Assembly (NCBI RefSeq): GCF_050624435.1
Contig: NC_134542.1
Location: 13,971,497 to 14,035,496 of the forward strand
DNA from: Tenrec ecaudatus
Taxonomy: Eukaryota > Chordata > Mammalia > Afrosoricida > Tenrecidae
Length of the DNA stretch: 64,000 bases
Direction: 5' to 3'
The translations under genes and the position numbers were made by a program. Shown here in pieces: positions 22,741 to 35,178 of this stretch. The notes beneath the pieces were generated by a model. The model was given only the letters and a program-made list of their open reading frames with translations, was not told the DNA's origin and did no database searches. The first letter of the stretch is position 1. Each line of letters begins with the position of its first letter.

Positions 22741-23610
22741 CAAGGCTAAATAAGTTTCTCTCTCTAGGAAACTGAATTTTTAAAAATTCCAATGTTTGAA
22801 AAGAAAAACTAGGTGGATTTTAGGGGTAGACACTCCATCCCTGATACAGAGAATGGTATGAAATTTGTGTTTCACATGTATTTCTCTTGTACTGAATTTT
22901 CATGTTGAAACTTTGGATTTCATTGCCCAGGGTTAAACAAAATGCTATTCCTATTAAAACTTTTTCTACTGCAATGTTATTTGAAACCATGAAAGCAACT
23001 TTCCAAAAATGAAAACATGAACCCTTTATTCAGAGAATTCATCACAGAAAGCTTGTGAGGTCTATTCTTGCTGCAATTGTTTATTCTTGCCACCTACTGT
23101 ATTTTTCCACCTACTGTAATTGTCCCCTGTGGACAATTATACCATAATTATGATCAAACCATATACGTCTTACAGAGGCTTATGCAAACCATAAATATCA
23201 CTCAAACATTATTTTCCTACTTGTGCTATGAGAATATTTTTGCATATTCACATGAATATATCTTAGGTAAAAAATGTATAATACCATGTATTTGGTTTGC
23301 TTGTTTATAATTATAAGCTGTTCTGTATTTGTAATCAAGCAAATAGAATGAAGTCAAACTTGCCACTTAAAATTTCAAAAATCCAATTTAATTTTATTTG
23401 CATTAAATTCAGTAAGTATGGTTTAAGACAATCTTGAGAACATGGGTTATGTGAGTGGAGTGATAGTTTGATTATATAGGTCACAATTCATGGTGATGTT
23501 TTTCATGACAGATGAACACTGGATGTTTCATGTGCTTCTTAGCAGTAAATATAAATGATATTTAAAATTATCAGTGACTTAGCCTGTGGCAGTGAGGTGA
23601 CAGAGATGCC
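22741..23610. repeat. Block B, copy 1 (paralogous with 51575-52380)
   Basis: Collinear with a second copy 29 kb away: CAAGGCTAAATAAG, GAAACTGAATTTTTAAAAATTC, the CATGTATT/TTTCATGTTG zone, AATCAAGCAAATAGAATGA, CACAATTCATGGTGATG. Identity looks like about two thirds. No transposon ends or coding frame seen. Confidence 0.55.
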
Positions 23611-25574
23611 AGGAGTTCTTTTGCTGGTATGTTTCTTCATGACACACTTTATTTGCATGGTGTGTTTAAAGAGGTCATGATAGTGGGCACTTAAAAAAAA
23701 AGTCTGAGCTGTCTTCAATAATTCAATGAAGCAGATTGCTATTTAGTATAGGAGTGATTTGTGTTGTTGCAAATAACAACTACAAGTGCTTTGTTTGCTA
23801 TCCGAATTAATTTTATGCGATGCATCTCTGTGAAAGCGTACAAGAAAGAAATCCTTAAAAATTGGGACTTGATTGCATGATGTGGGAGGTATTCTACAGA
23901 GATCAAAGTTTGATCTGGATGGGTTTCTATGGGAAATGGAGAAGACCATATAATTATGAATGCCAATTCATTTTATCCACCTTTACTACATTTTATTCGC
24001 CATTTTCTAATTATATCACCTTTCCTTGAACTTTATCAGCAGGCCCATATCTGGCTGAAGGATGGCGTAGGCATGCAGTGTCTCTTCAGGGCGGTCATAC
24101 ATTCTGCTGCGATGGAGGGACTCCATTACCTAACGCTGGGCGGTAGAGTGGATGGCATGGTGACAGTTCCATTGCTTCAGCACTTCATCAGTTAAAGAAC
24201 TATTGCACAAAAGTGGCCGTTTGCTTCCTGAAGCCTGCACGATGTGAGTACAAATTGTTTAGGAATGAATTTACCACGTGCTCCTTCCAGAAGTGTTGTA
24301 GCGGAGAGAGAGTGTATCTCATGGCATTCATATCAACACCGAGTTCTAAAATAGCCACTGCCGTTATGATACCCAGGATAAAGGACCATTTGCCATAGTT
24401 TTCTCTGCTCTGCCTACACCCACCCTTTAGGCTAGAAAGTAGGGAGGTGTTTGCTATGATGACAGGGAGGATAACATTTTATGAGAGACTTTATGGAATT
24501 AGACAGACTCATAGTTCTCCCTTGTGATCATAGAAAGGACTAATTATTTTAGGATATTTGCTGGCCATTTGTAATTCTTGCTTGTGAATGATTTGTGTTC
24601 TTTGTTTTGAAATTCATAAGCAGCTCGTTAAACATCATACATGATGGTGGGGATCTGATTCTTTTAATAATAAAATTTTAAAACATTCTCATAATATTTT
24701 TAGATAGTTTTGATATGACTGAGAAGCCAAGGTTCAAATAGGCCCTTTCATTATGAAGCAGCAAACAAGAATGAGTATGGGTTATCATGAAGCAGTAAAC
24801 AAGAATGAATGAAATTAGAAATGGTACAATAAAGTAGGGGTTATCGTAAGTTTTTGCCAACAAATCACTCACATTACCCTTTTCAACTACAGAGAGAAAG
24901 GCTGCTCTTGGGTAAACTAAAAACAACCATGTTATGTAGCAAACCATCAAAGAGGGACTATAGTCAGACTACAGTCATAGATTGGAGCAAATTTTGGTCT
25001 GCATTCCTGCACATCTGAGTTCCAGGATGAAAATACTTCCTGGTTCAGGTATTTTTGTATAAATTTGGGGTGTACTTAAAGACATGTACCTAAGTTCAGT
25101 CAATCTTTAAGACATGACTGCTTTAGGAGCATCTCAAAGACTACCTAGCAGGTATGCCCTAAGAAGTACCCTACAGAGTGTATTATATATAGTGTACATT
25201 AGTTATGACACATATTTGTGCATATTTTATATGTTTACATTTTAATATATCATATATTTCTATGTCACATATACATTTATATATAATATACTTACAAATG
25301 ACAAAAGCACCTGAAAATCATTGATTACCTTAACAACAGTGACTGAGTAACAGATAGTGGTCCATTAATCTCCAGTGACGTTAGTGTCCTGTAAAATACC
25401 TCACCGCTATCCATCATGGGGACTTTGTATACTTTTTTGCAGATAGTTACTGAGTACATCTTGATGTGGGAAAATTGTGTAACAAAATTTAACGTCAATT
25501 TGATAATCAAATAATTCAAGATCAAGTGATTTTCAAAAGAGTAAAAGAAAGCTGGTCTTTTTATTGATAACTGT
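23611..25574. other. Unassigned 2 kb stretch
   Basis: No repeat recognised. 24040-24370 is less A+T-rich with an 88-codon plus-strand frame (23929-24195), but no domain is visible. A TATATA-rich tract lies at 25180-25290. Confidence 0.35.
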
Positions 25575-26830
25575 TTTTATTTCTGTCATTTTGTTATTTT
25601 TAATGAGTTATTAGTTTCTTTGCTCACAATAATTTTCTGTGTTGCGATCCTTTTGTTTATAGATTTTCTTGTCAGTGCTTTCTTTGTGTTCATGTTATTG
25701 TTTAGCAGGAGTTTAGAATTGTTTTACTGAGTTTTAAATTTTTCTTTGAGGTTTGTTTGTTTTTTGTTGTTTTTTCCCCAAGTTTAAGGCGGTATGTTCT
25801 CTTGTAAGAACAATTCAAAATCTTTTAGGTTTGACTATTTATTGTTGTCTCTGGTCCTTCCTTTTGTAATTTGCTGTCTACATTACAGAAACATTATCAG
25901 TGGCTCCTTCTTTAGATTCACGTGGTTCTAGTCTGCTTTGCATATTATGTTAGTAGGATGTTTTTCTCAATAACAATGTCTTGTGTAGTAATTTTATGTT
26001 TCTGTCTGTTGTTGGTTCTGTCTAAACAACTCCTTTTATTGCTTTTTGCAAAACTGTTTTTCTTTTTACAAATTTCTTTAGTTTTTCCTTATGTGAAATT
26101 TCATTTTACTTCTCCCTCATATTTGGGGGATAATTTTTCTGAATATTGGACTTTTTTGGCTAGCAGTTTTTTCTTTCAAAAATTTGAATATATCAATCCA
26201 CTGCCTTTTTTCCTGCATGATTTTATAGAAAGACCTAAATTTATCCTGGTTTGTCTTTATTGGTGATTATTGTTTGTTCTCAGGGTGCTCTCAGAATGCT
26301 TTCTTTCTCTTTGGTGCTACAAAGTTTGTTTATGTTGTGTCATGGTGATATTCTTTTTGAAAAATCTGATATCCTTTGGAATTCTTGGATAATTATTTTC
26401 TGTTGTCATAATATTAAGGAATTCTCCTTTATTACATTTTCATCTATTTTCTCTATAGTTCATATTACTTCTTTCTGTTGTGGGTAAATTTTTAAATGTT
26501 AACTTTTTCCTTTTGATAGTGTCTCATAGAATTCGTGGTTTCTTTTAATTTTTTTATCTTATATTTTGGACTTGAGAAATTTGTATTAAGGATCAATTAT
26601 TCTTGTTTCCATTGTTTTAATCCTTCTGGTTTGTTCTTTAAAGGTGTTATTTAGTTATAAATAATAATAATTTGAATTTCGATTTGGTACTGTAGAGTTA
26701 TTTCTAGGTTTTCATTTATTTGGTCAGATCAGTCTTGTAGAGTTTTCCTGAGTTCCTCTGTCTTTTCTTCCTCCCTGTATTCCTATAAAAATTTTCCTCA
26801 ACTTTGCTTAAAGCAGCTGAAGATAATCAC
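25575..26830 (-). mobile_element. L1/HAL1 ORF1-region remnant
   Basis: T-rich on the plus strand, as for antisense L1 ORF1 coding sequence. Phrases such as CAGTGGCTCCTTCTTTAGATTCACGTGG (25900) and GTCTGCTTTGCATATTATGTTAG fit my memory of half-L1 (HAL1) elements. On the minus strand it would be A-rich with a coiled-coil region, now broken by stops. Family assignment is from memory. Confidence 0.5.
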
Positions 26831-28182
26831 CCCAAACCTAAAGAGAATTATTCCTGGGATGATTTACAACTCTCTCCTCCTCCAAGACCTTTCCACAGAT
26901 TTCCACATCTGCATGGATTCCAATCTATTGAGTGGTTTTCTCTTGTTTATTTCCATCAAAATTGATAACTGCTTTCAAAACAGCATTTAAAATTTTTTAA
27001 TATTTGTCTCTGGCCATGAAACAATTTTCATTCAGTTTTTGGGTAAATCTCAGTCATGTCGGCCACGCAGCTCGGCTAATCTGAATCTCCCCTATCCATC
27101 CAGAATGCATCGAGAGGTCTCTTAATCACAAGGTTGAGGAAACTGAATTTCCTTACCTTAGCTCAATCACATTTGCTCCACCCCGCCCCCCCCCCTGACA
27201 CACACACACCATTCACCACCTCCCCACCCCCAAGAATGGTGGTGAGAATCTCTAATGTCCTCCAAGGATAGAGTTAGGGATGGAGTGGAGACAAGGACAC
27301 AGCTCACCCTTTCTCCTCTCCTCCACTGATGTCCAGAGCATGGAGAAGCTCCATCAGTATCCTCCTGGGCACAGAGCCCACAGGGTTTCTTTTGTTTTGA
27401 AGATTTGTGTCAATTCTTCCCTCGGAGACACTGAGATGTAATTCACAGTTTCTGCTCCTCAAGGGAGGTCCACAGCTCAGGTCCCTGAGTGTCATCCACC
27501 TTTTCAGACGTTTTGTTGAGGGTTCCACAGTGGCTCTTACATGATCATATTCTCTTTTTGCACTTCTACTGCAACGAAAGTTCTTATTTTTGAAGAACTG
27601 TATTTCCTAGTTTTGAGATCGACTTTGAATTGTTCTTTCTCTGACCTATCTTTATGAGTAAACCATTCATGATTAATAGCCTTATCATTTTTCCACATGA
27701 GCAAGCACTATTTCTACATTGGTAATTTTTTATTGTAGAGGATGTGACAATGCCCATACCTAAATATACTCTGGTATCTCCTTGCATGTACTCGAAGTGA
27801 TTTCCTTATATGAAGGCTATTTTCCTGGGAGGAGAGTATTGTGTCATCTGTACATGGATGCTTGCTAATGAAATGTCTCCCTAAATCATGTTGTGTTCTC
27901 TTGTCTCAGCATGCTTATGGAATGCATCCAGTGGCAGGACACAAAAAATAAGCACGTCTTTCCTGACATAAGCACAGTTACCCTTTCTCTGTGTGCATAA
28001 CTGCTTCTTGGTCTACGTACAGCTTCCAAAGGAGCATCAGGAGGGTTCTGGAATTCTAATTCTTTGCAATGGTATTCATGCATAGTCAAAAAGAAAATGT
28101 CAAGATCCAATCTGCACTTTAATGTTGTGTATGATATGGCTAACAAAAGATCAATTAATACAACTACTGTTAGTAGTTTGCT
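26831..28182. other. Unassigned sequence, part C-rich
   Basis: Contains a C-rich tract at 27180-27235. A 74-codon minus-strand frame (27304-27528) ends at a splice-donor-like GGTGAGC; see findings. Otherwise no support for a gene. Confidence 0.35.
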
Positions 28183-28345
28183 ATTTACTCTCCCGGAGTC
28201 AATTCCCACTCATGGAGATCCTATGTACAATAGAATCCAGCATTGACGGCCCTGTGCTGTTCTCACAATTACAGCTATCTGTGAGTCCACTGTTGAAGGC
28301 ACTGTGTCAAACAAAAGTCCTCCTGTGTTTTCCCATTTCACCCAG
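28183..28345 (-). mobile_element. RTE LINE 3' tail
   Basis: CCCGGAGTCAATTCCCACTC and ATGTACAATAGAATCCAGCA are the RTE 3' tail in reverse. Interrupted by the LTR at 28346. Confidence 0.75.
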
Positions 28346-28799
28346 TGTGTTAGGGTCGCCTCGAGAAGCAAACCCTGTAACACTCATCCCTGTATGAGCA
28401 AGAGCTTTGTCTAAAGAAGCAATCAAGAAGGCATCCCTGCTTAGTGCAAATCAAATCTGTACGTCTGATGTTAGTCCATAAGTCCCTTTTCAGACTCATA
28501 TAGCTGCGTACCAGTGATGCAGAGTGGTGAACCAGAAACTGGGAAGCAGGGAGATCCCAGGCTGGTAAGTGCAGAGTCACGTGGACCCCAAGTTTGTGGG
28601 CACATGGAAGGGCACTGATAGTTCTCAGGGTCTGTGGCTGGGTTTCCGCAGACAAGAAGGGAGAGAAGCAGACAGTGAGGAGGTTCCCAATCCCTGCTTC
28701 CAAGAAGGCCACGCACAAAGGAGGCAACACCAGGCTATGATGATGGTGCCTACACTTGCATAAAATGCCAAGTTGACATAAAGTCATCTAACTACCACA
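28346..28799 (-). mobile_element. Solo LTR, TGTGGTAG family
   Basis: Reverse copy from TGTGTTAGGG to CTACCACA. Flanks CCCAG and CCAAG are a one-mismatch 5-bp duplication. The RTE continues directly on the right with CCAAGCAATGTGCC. Confidence 0.75.
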
Positions 28800-29095
28800 C
28801 CAAGCAATGTGCCCCTTTTCAGAGAATGGTTTCTCCTGACATGTCCAAAGCAATGCGACCACATCTGGCCATCCTCAGTTCTAAGGAACATTCTGTTTCT
28901 GCTTCTCCCTAGACAGATTTTTCTTGTAATTCTGGCAGTTCATTGTACCATTCAATATTCTTAGTAAAGAGAATAATTCAAATACCTCAATTATTTTTCA
29001 GTCTTCCTTAATCATTATTCAACTTTCACATGTATATGATACAATTGAAATGACGTGCCTTAGCTCATGCAGGATCTATGTAGGACTCAGGGGGC
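28800..29095 (-). mobile_element. RTE LINE fragment, continuation
   Basis: CTCCTGACATGTCCAAAGCAATG, GTTCTAAGGAACATTCTG and TTCAACTTTCACATGTATATG follow the RTE C-terminal zone in reverse. Confidence 0.75.
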
Positions 29096-29330
29096 AGTGT
29101 GCAAATAGTACAAGGTTAGAATGCATGGTTTAAAAAACTGTGTAAATATGTATATATTTATAAATTTGATCAGTATGATTTAGAATAGCATCAAATGTAA
29201 TTTAAATTGTATTGAATACATATTATAGAAATATATTATTTTATAAGTAGTGTTAATTTTTCCTAGTTAATCGTTGCTCAGAAATGTCAGAATATTGTAC
29301 CCCAAGTAGTTTATTTAATGAAAGCACTTT

Positions 29331-29825
29331 TGTGGTAGTTATATAATCTGGTGTCAACTTGTGGATGGGTGGAGTATAGCCTGCCAATCAGGTCGCAGTT
29401 TGATGATCTCATTTGGAGGGACCATGAAAATAGATAGCTCACTTGAGGATAGATAATAGACAGACTCTCTGATTTGTGTTCCTGATGACAAGACACATGG
29501 TGCTACACTAGAGCCCTGGAACTGGAGGAGCCACGTGGAGATCCACACCAGCACTGAGATGCTTACACTGCCACTGGTTCCACAAGATTTTCCACCCACT
29601 GGCCTGTGATCTTCCTGCATTTGGCCTTATTGCATGTGTTGCGTGAATCTAAAGAGTAATTTATAGGTTGGTATCAGACATAGGGGCTAATATTGGACTA
29701 TGGACTTGATCTGGATTGGACTGTGATGTTTTCTCAATATTCAATTGCTCTTGTATATAAAGCTCTTTGTTATACACATCTGAATGGCTTTGAACTTGTT
29801 TCTCTAGTCAACGAGGACTAACACA
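29331..29825 (+). mobile_element. Solo LTR, TGTGGTAG family
   Basis: Complete forward copy of 495 bp from TGTGGTAGTTATATAATCTG to GACTAACACA, flanked by ACTTT and AATTT. ATATAAAGCTC near 29756 lies where related mammalian LTRs carry their polyadenylation signal. Confidence 0.75.
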
Positions 29826-29835
29826 AATTTGATAA

Positions 29836-29985
29836 CAGTTGTTATTGTTGGGGGTCACCGAGTCCGTTTTCTGTGCACAACAGATGGAAAAACTGCCCGC
29901 TCCTGCACCATCCTCACAATTGCATGCATGCTTGAGCCCATCGCTGCAGCCACTGCGTTGAGCTGTCTTGTTTGGAGCAGGAGTG
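29836..29985 (-). mobile_element. AfroSINE/RTE 3' tail fragment
   Basis: GTTGTTATTGTTGGGGGTCACCG, CACAACAGATGGAAAAACTGCCC and CTTGAGCCCATCGCTGCAG. It lacks the middle ACTCATAGCGACCCTATG portion of the consensus. Fairly well conserved. Confidence 0.7.
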
Positions 29986-29989
29986 GTAT

Positions 29990-30367
29990 ACAAATGCTGA
30001 GTGGAATTAATTTTATAGATTTATTTTTAAAACCAAAAGGCAGTACATAACATTTCTTCTTCTACAATATAAATATTTTAAAGAAGTTTCATATTCTCCC
30101 CCTTTTGTATTGTTTTCTACATTTGGATTTTTTGAGGATAAGGAAAATTGAACCTCACTTAACTTTTTCTGTTTTAGTTTCCACAGACTGTATGAACCTC
30201 TTACAATTAACTCGGTAAGGGAGACAGCCTTTCTTCCACAGCAACTTACATTGTGTTTTTGAAATATTGTTCAGCATTGTCTTAAAAACAAACATGAAGT
30301 AGTAAAATGAAAAGTAAATATGAATATGTGAGACATGAGATATGGAGACAGAATGTCATGAATTAAG
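29990..30367. other. Unassigned A+T-rich sequence
   Basis: No feature seen. Confidence 0.4.
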
Positions 30368-30378
30368 AATAGAAAAGA

Positions 30379-31877
30379 AGGGAACAGCGAGTGGTTCAAA
30401 ACCAGAGAAGGGAGGGGAGGGGAGGACTGGTAGGGAGTGACCAAGAGCAAGGTAACTGAGAGGAATTACTGAAACCAGAATGAAGGCTAAACATGGTAAT
30501 GGGACGGGAGGAAAGCGAAAGGAAATAGAGGAAAGGAGTAGGAGGCAAAGTGCATACAGAGAAGCCTAAATACAGACATGTACATATGTAAATATATTTA
30601 TGATTATGGGGGCAATAAACTTATATGCATATATTTATAGGTTCAGTAGTAGGGTAGCAGATGGACATTGGGCCTCCTCATGCATAATCCCCCAATACAA
30701 TAGCACTTCGCCCTGCTAAACAGTCATTGCAGGATACCCACCTTCCCGACATGATCACTGAAGACAGACGTGTGTGTAAGCAAACGTGGTGAAGAAAGCT
30801 GATGGTGCCCGGCTATCAAAAAGATATAGCGTCTGGGGTCTTGAAGGCTTGAAGGCAAATAAGTGGCCATCTAGCTCAGAAGCAACAAAGCCCACAGAGA
30901 AGAAGCACATGGCCTAAGCGAATACAAGGTGTTGAATGGACCATGTAGCAGATATCAAGGAACAAAAACAATCATTGCGTGATCACCTTCCTCACATAAT
31001 CGCTGAAGACGAAAGTGTGCATAAGCAAGTGTGGTGAAGAAGGCTGATGGTGCCCGGCTACTGAGAGATATAGCGTCTGGGGACTTAAAGGCTTGAAAGC
31101 AAACAAGCGGCCATCTAGCCCAGAAGCAACCAAGCCCACACGGAAGCAGCACACCAACATAGGTGATCATGAAGGGCAGAGGAGACCAGGTCTCCAACAA
31201 CAAAGGTGGGGTGGTGGTGAGAATCACATCACCGTGAAAGAGGGGGAGTGCGTGATGGGGACCTAATGCCCATCTGTAGACAGCTGAACACCCCTTCCAG
31301 AGGGGTAGTGTGGAGGAGATGGGCCACTCAGGGTTCAGTGTAGCAACAATGAAACTAAAAACCTTCCTCTAGTTCCTGAATGCTTCCTCCCCTCCCAATC
31401 ATCATGACCCCAATTCTACCTTGCCTCGCGGGCCTGGTTATACCAGAGGATGTACAGCGGTGCAGTGGGGATCTGGAGGAACAGGGAATCTCGGACAGAC
31501 GAACCCCTCAACACCAGCTGTGGGAGTGGCGACACCAGGAGGGAAGGGGGTGTAGAAAGGGAGAACTGATCTCGGAGATCTATGTGTAACCTCCTCTCTG
31601 GGAGATGGGCAATGGGGAGGGGGGTGAGGGGAGACGCCGAGGAGTGTAAGATAAGATATAATAATTATTTATAAACTATCAAGGGTCCAAGGGTGGGATT
31701 GGGGAAGGAGGGGGATGGGGGAAAAAAAGGGAAACCGAGCTGATTCCAGGAACCCAAGTGGAAGGTGAATTATGAGAATGACGAGTGCAACGAATGTATA
31801 AGGGTGCTTTGCTCAATTGATGTATGTACAGACTGTGATAAGAGCCTTATGAGCCCCAATAAAAAGATTAAAATAAA
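30379..31877 (+). mobile_element. L1-type element, 1.5 kb, with target duplication
   Basis: Forward copy ending GAGCCCCAATAAAAAGATT. Flanked by AATAGAAAAGA at 30368-30378 and 31878-31888, exact. It contains the family's internal segment twice (about 30745-30960 and 30985-31170), both with AAGGCTTGAAxGCAAAxAAG and AGCAACxAAGCCCACA. No reading frame of note. Confidence 0.9.
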
Positions 31878-31889
31878 AATAGAAAAGAT

Positions 31890-33200
31890 ACATAAGGGAA
31901 TCTCTTCAAAAATTAAAATAATGTGTTAAAACCTTCACTTAAATTTAAAACTAAAAGATGAAATATACTTGTTACTGAATTATCTTATTATCAAACATTT
32001 TCCACCCCTAAAGCATCTTTTATTCTAAATATAATTAGAAGACTTCCTTCATTATTTTGTTCTCTTTTACATATGACACATGGATATGTTTGATAACAAA
32101 CATAAATTTATTTCTCAGTTCTGTAGGTGGTAGACCAAATTCAGTATGCTGGTGGTAAGGAAACTCTCTGTGCAAAAGAAGGCGATATAGAAAAACCTGT
32201 CACAGCCGAATTTCAATCCTTGCACAAACTTTATGCACTTGGAAGCTTTCTCCATCTGACTGATAACTGGCTTGCTAGTTTGATCTTTCCTTATGTCTCA
32301 ACAGAAATTGACTCAGGAAACACGTTAGACTAATCTTGCCTCATTAAGCTGATAAAGCCAAGTCATTTCCAACTAGAATTATACCCCAAAGCAGAGAGGC
32401 CAAGATGTAAAATGCATATGTTTGCAGTCATTCAATCCATAACAGAGTTCCTTCAAAATCATAGACTTAATAGATTCGCTTTAGGCAATAATTTAAATAT
32501 TTAATCTTTTATTTAAAAAATTTATAAAGTTCTTTCACTAAAAATAAGCACCCCCAAACTGACCTATTTCATAGTAATAATAATAAGCAAATGGAAAGCG
32601 TGAATTATGTCCTATGTGCACTGAAAAATAAAACATGATTAAATGTAATGGTTTGAATAAACTGCCAGAAGAAGAAATTTAAAGGAAAATTTGAAGGTGC
32701 ACATTACTATAATTTTAGTTCTAGCCATACACAGGTTCATAATAGAACACCAATCTTGAAATAGAAAGCATGCTATTTTCATAGATCTGGAAAAAAATAA
32801 ATTTTCAGAAGTTTAGGAAAATGAGGTCCTAGCAGACTGTCAATGATCCTGGGAGATGTTTCGGACACCGAGTGTCCTATCCAAGAAAGCCTCCACATAC
32901 AAGCTGCCTTATTCCAAACCAGCCAAGCAAATTGCCAAAGAATAAATACAGCTGATGTAACATGCAAATTACAGCAGTTTGCATCTTGCATGGATAGAGT
33001 ATAACTTTATATTTTGAACTTCTCATGGACTCCGAAGCAGGTTCGAAAATGTATGTTGAGCAATACCAGATTCTTTTCATTTGATTTTATCTGTTATTAA
33101 CATTTTATATAAATATAGTATACTAACAACAAATCTACACTTGCCCTTGACAATTAGTGAGACTTTCGATCTTTCTTTGAGCTCATCGGTTATTGTATGT
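31890..33200. other. Unassigned A+T-rich sequence
   Basis: 1.3 kb with no recognised repeat and no convincing frame. Confidence 0.4.
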
Positions 33201-33221
33201 ATTTTGGGGTAGGGTGCAAGG

Positions 33222-34310
33222 GTGAGGCTTGACAATTATGCAGAAAGCATATTCCGTAGTCGTTCCCAAAGTTGTAAAGAGCAACACCACCTAGACATGC
33301 CTTCTTTCCCCTCTTTTTCTTTCATTTTCCTACTCGGGCTCTCTGGCTCTTGTTTACCTCTTTCCACACCGAGTACCAGTTTGGAGCCTGGCAGTGTGGT
33401 CCGCTCTAATGAACGATTAGTAAAGACTGGCCTTCGTGACCACGAGTGTCTTAATCTTCAAGTCTACACCATTCTTATTCAGATCCTCAATAGGCCTTTT
33501 GAGTCCCTGCCACTCCTGAGCGTTTCCTTTGTCTCGGAGAACAACGTCAGGGCTGCCCATGCTCTTTAACTATGAGGACAATGGCTGCTTGATCGGCTCC
33601 AAACTGGCCGTGCTGAAACATAGCATTCAGGGCAGCTCGTTGGCTGTGGAGCACTTCTGCAACTTGGATGAGCGGGCCGCCCACTGAGGACCGCAACATG
33701 GCCCTGGAGACGCTGCACCAGATCAGCATCATTCAAGTGTCTATTTTTGAAGTGGACGAGCAAGACAGGCTTAACTCCTGCACCGCTGGCATCCATAGAG
33801 CCAGGGCCATGTGGGGTTTCAAGGCTTTGGGTACTTCCACCCAGGGCCTGCCTCTAAGCTGAAGCTGAGCACACCCTGGGCACTGAGCTAGCAGGACTAG
33901 CCTTGACCGTCAGCCTCCTTGCCCCCCGAAACACTAAAAACATCAAAATACCATGCACAGGAGTTTGCTTGAATATAACTGGTGAAAGTGGTGTTTTCTG
34001 GTTTGTTTGTTTTTTTAAAAAGCAGCATTGGTTTATTGTTTTTCTTCTTGGTGTTGCCTGTGACCAGAGCTGCTCCTCTTTTCCCAGCGTTATTTGGAAC
34101 GTTGTTGATGACTTCCAGGAGGGGGTGAGGCATGGAGGGTGTCTCCTAGAAAATGAAATGAAAACACCTGAATGTAAAAAAAGTGAGTGTAATCAAGAAA
34201 AAGGTTCTAAAATTGATTGTGTTAATGATTGCATATCACTTTCTAATGTACGTAAACCTTTGAGTTTTATTTTATGTGAGTTGTGTAAATAAAACTTTTA
34301 CATTTTTTAA
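33222..34310 (+). pseudogene. Unidentified processed-pseudogene-like block
   Basis: Composition shifts to balanced GC between 33290 and 33900, unlike the A+T-rich surroundings. Two frames joined by a shift near 33680 read like a decayed protein: SKLAVLKHSIQGSSLAVEHF (from about 33580) then EDRNMALETLHQISIIQVSI (to 33760), ending at a stop at 33860. About 430 bases of 3'-UTR-like sequence follow to an AATAAA at 34289 and an A-rich end. I do not recognise the parent gene. It could be a retrocopy or chance; no target duplication found. Confidence 0.35.
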
Positions 34311-34329
34311 AGAAAGAAATTGAATCTGA

Positions 34330-34689
34330 ATCTGTCTACCTACGTTTAACCATCTAGCCAAATCACTAATTTTTGTGATAATTTTTCATACAAGCAGACA
34401 TTTGATACAGGGGTAATACAGGTATTGCAGTTATGGGTTGCTTTTAAAGGCACAGTGCAACATTTATGAAATTACATAGTGTCTAGAATTTTGCTTTAAA
34501 ATCATCTTGGGTAGGAGAGGCTGTGGTTGGGAATGACACCATGTTAGCATAGTTCATGATCCTTATTTTTCTATCCTATATGTTTTTATACTTTTATAAA
34601 AGATAGACATTTATTTTATATATTTTTCTCTCTTATATGTTTCTATTGTATGTATTTTGATTTTTAAAGTAAAAGTTTCAAGCAGAAAA
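34330..34689. other. Unassigned sequence
   Basis: No feature seen. Confidence 0.4.
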
Positions 34690-34975
34690 GGGACACGAAG
34701 CCAGAATATTCTTTAGTGGTGAGGATAGAGTTCATCTCCCACATATTGGATGTTATGAGAGTGCCCACTCCTTGGAAAGGCCATGGCTCTGGGCCATGTG
34801 GAAGGTCAGTGACAAAGAAAGATACTCAAGGAGATGAACAGATACAGTGACTGCAACAATCGGCTGAAACATAACAATACCCATGAAGCCAGTGTAGAAG
34901 CCGGCCATGTTTAGTTCTGTTGTCCAGTGGGCTTCTGTGACTCAGAAGATACTGGAGGGCACCTAACGTGGACAT
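34690..34975 (+). mobile_element. RTE LINE 3' end fragment
   Basis: GCCAGAATATTCTTTAGTGG, CAGTGACTGCAACAATCGGCTG and GGAGGGCACCTAACG follow the final 280 bases of RTE in forward orientation. Confidence 0.7.
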
Positions 34976-35178
34976 TTCCATGGTCCACCGCCATCCTTCA
35001 GTGTGAGTTCATAGAGAAATGGATCGAAGAACTTTGAATGATTAATTGCAACTCACTGTGGATGCCTATGATTTGAATTGGTACCTAGCTATCCCATGTA
35101 ACAGAGTAGAAAAGGTTTTCTAGCCCATAATGTTTATGGGATTAGATTGTTGTTGTTAGGTGCCACTCAGTTCTGACC

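Noticed and set aside
23929-24398. Possible coding exons at 23929-24195 and 24213-24398
   Set aside because: Adjacent short frames in a GC-richer patch, but no recognisable domain, no consistent splice sites and no homologue in the window.
25922-26487. Membrane-protein-like plus-strand frames rich in Phe and Leu
   Set aside because: Antisense of an A-rich L1/HAL1 ORF1-like region, which always reads as hydrophobic on the opposite strand.
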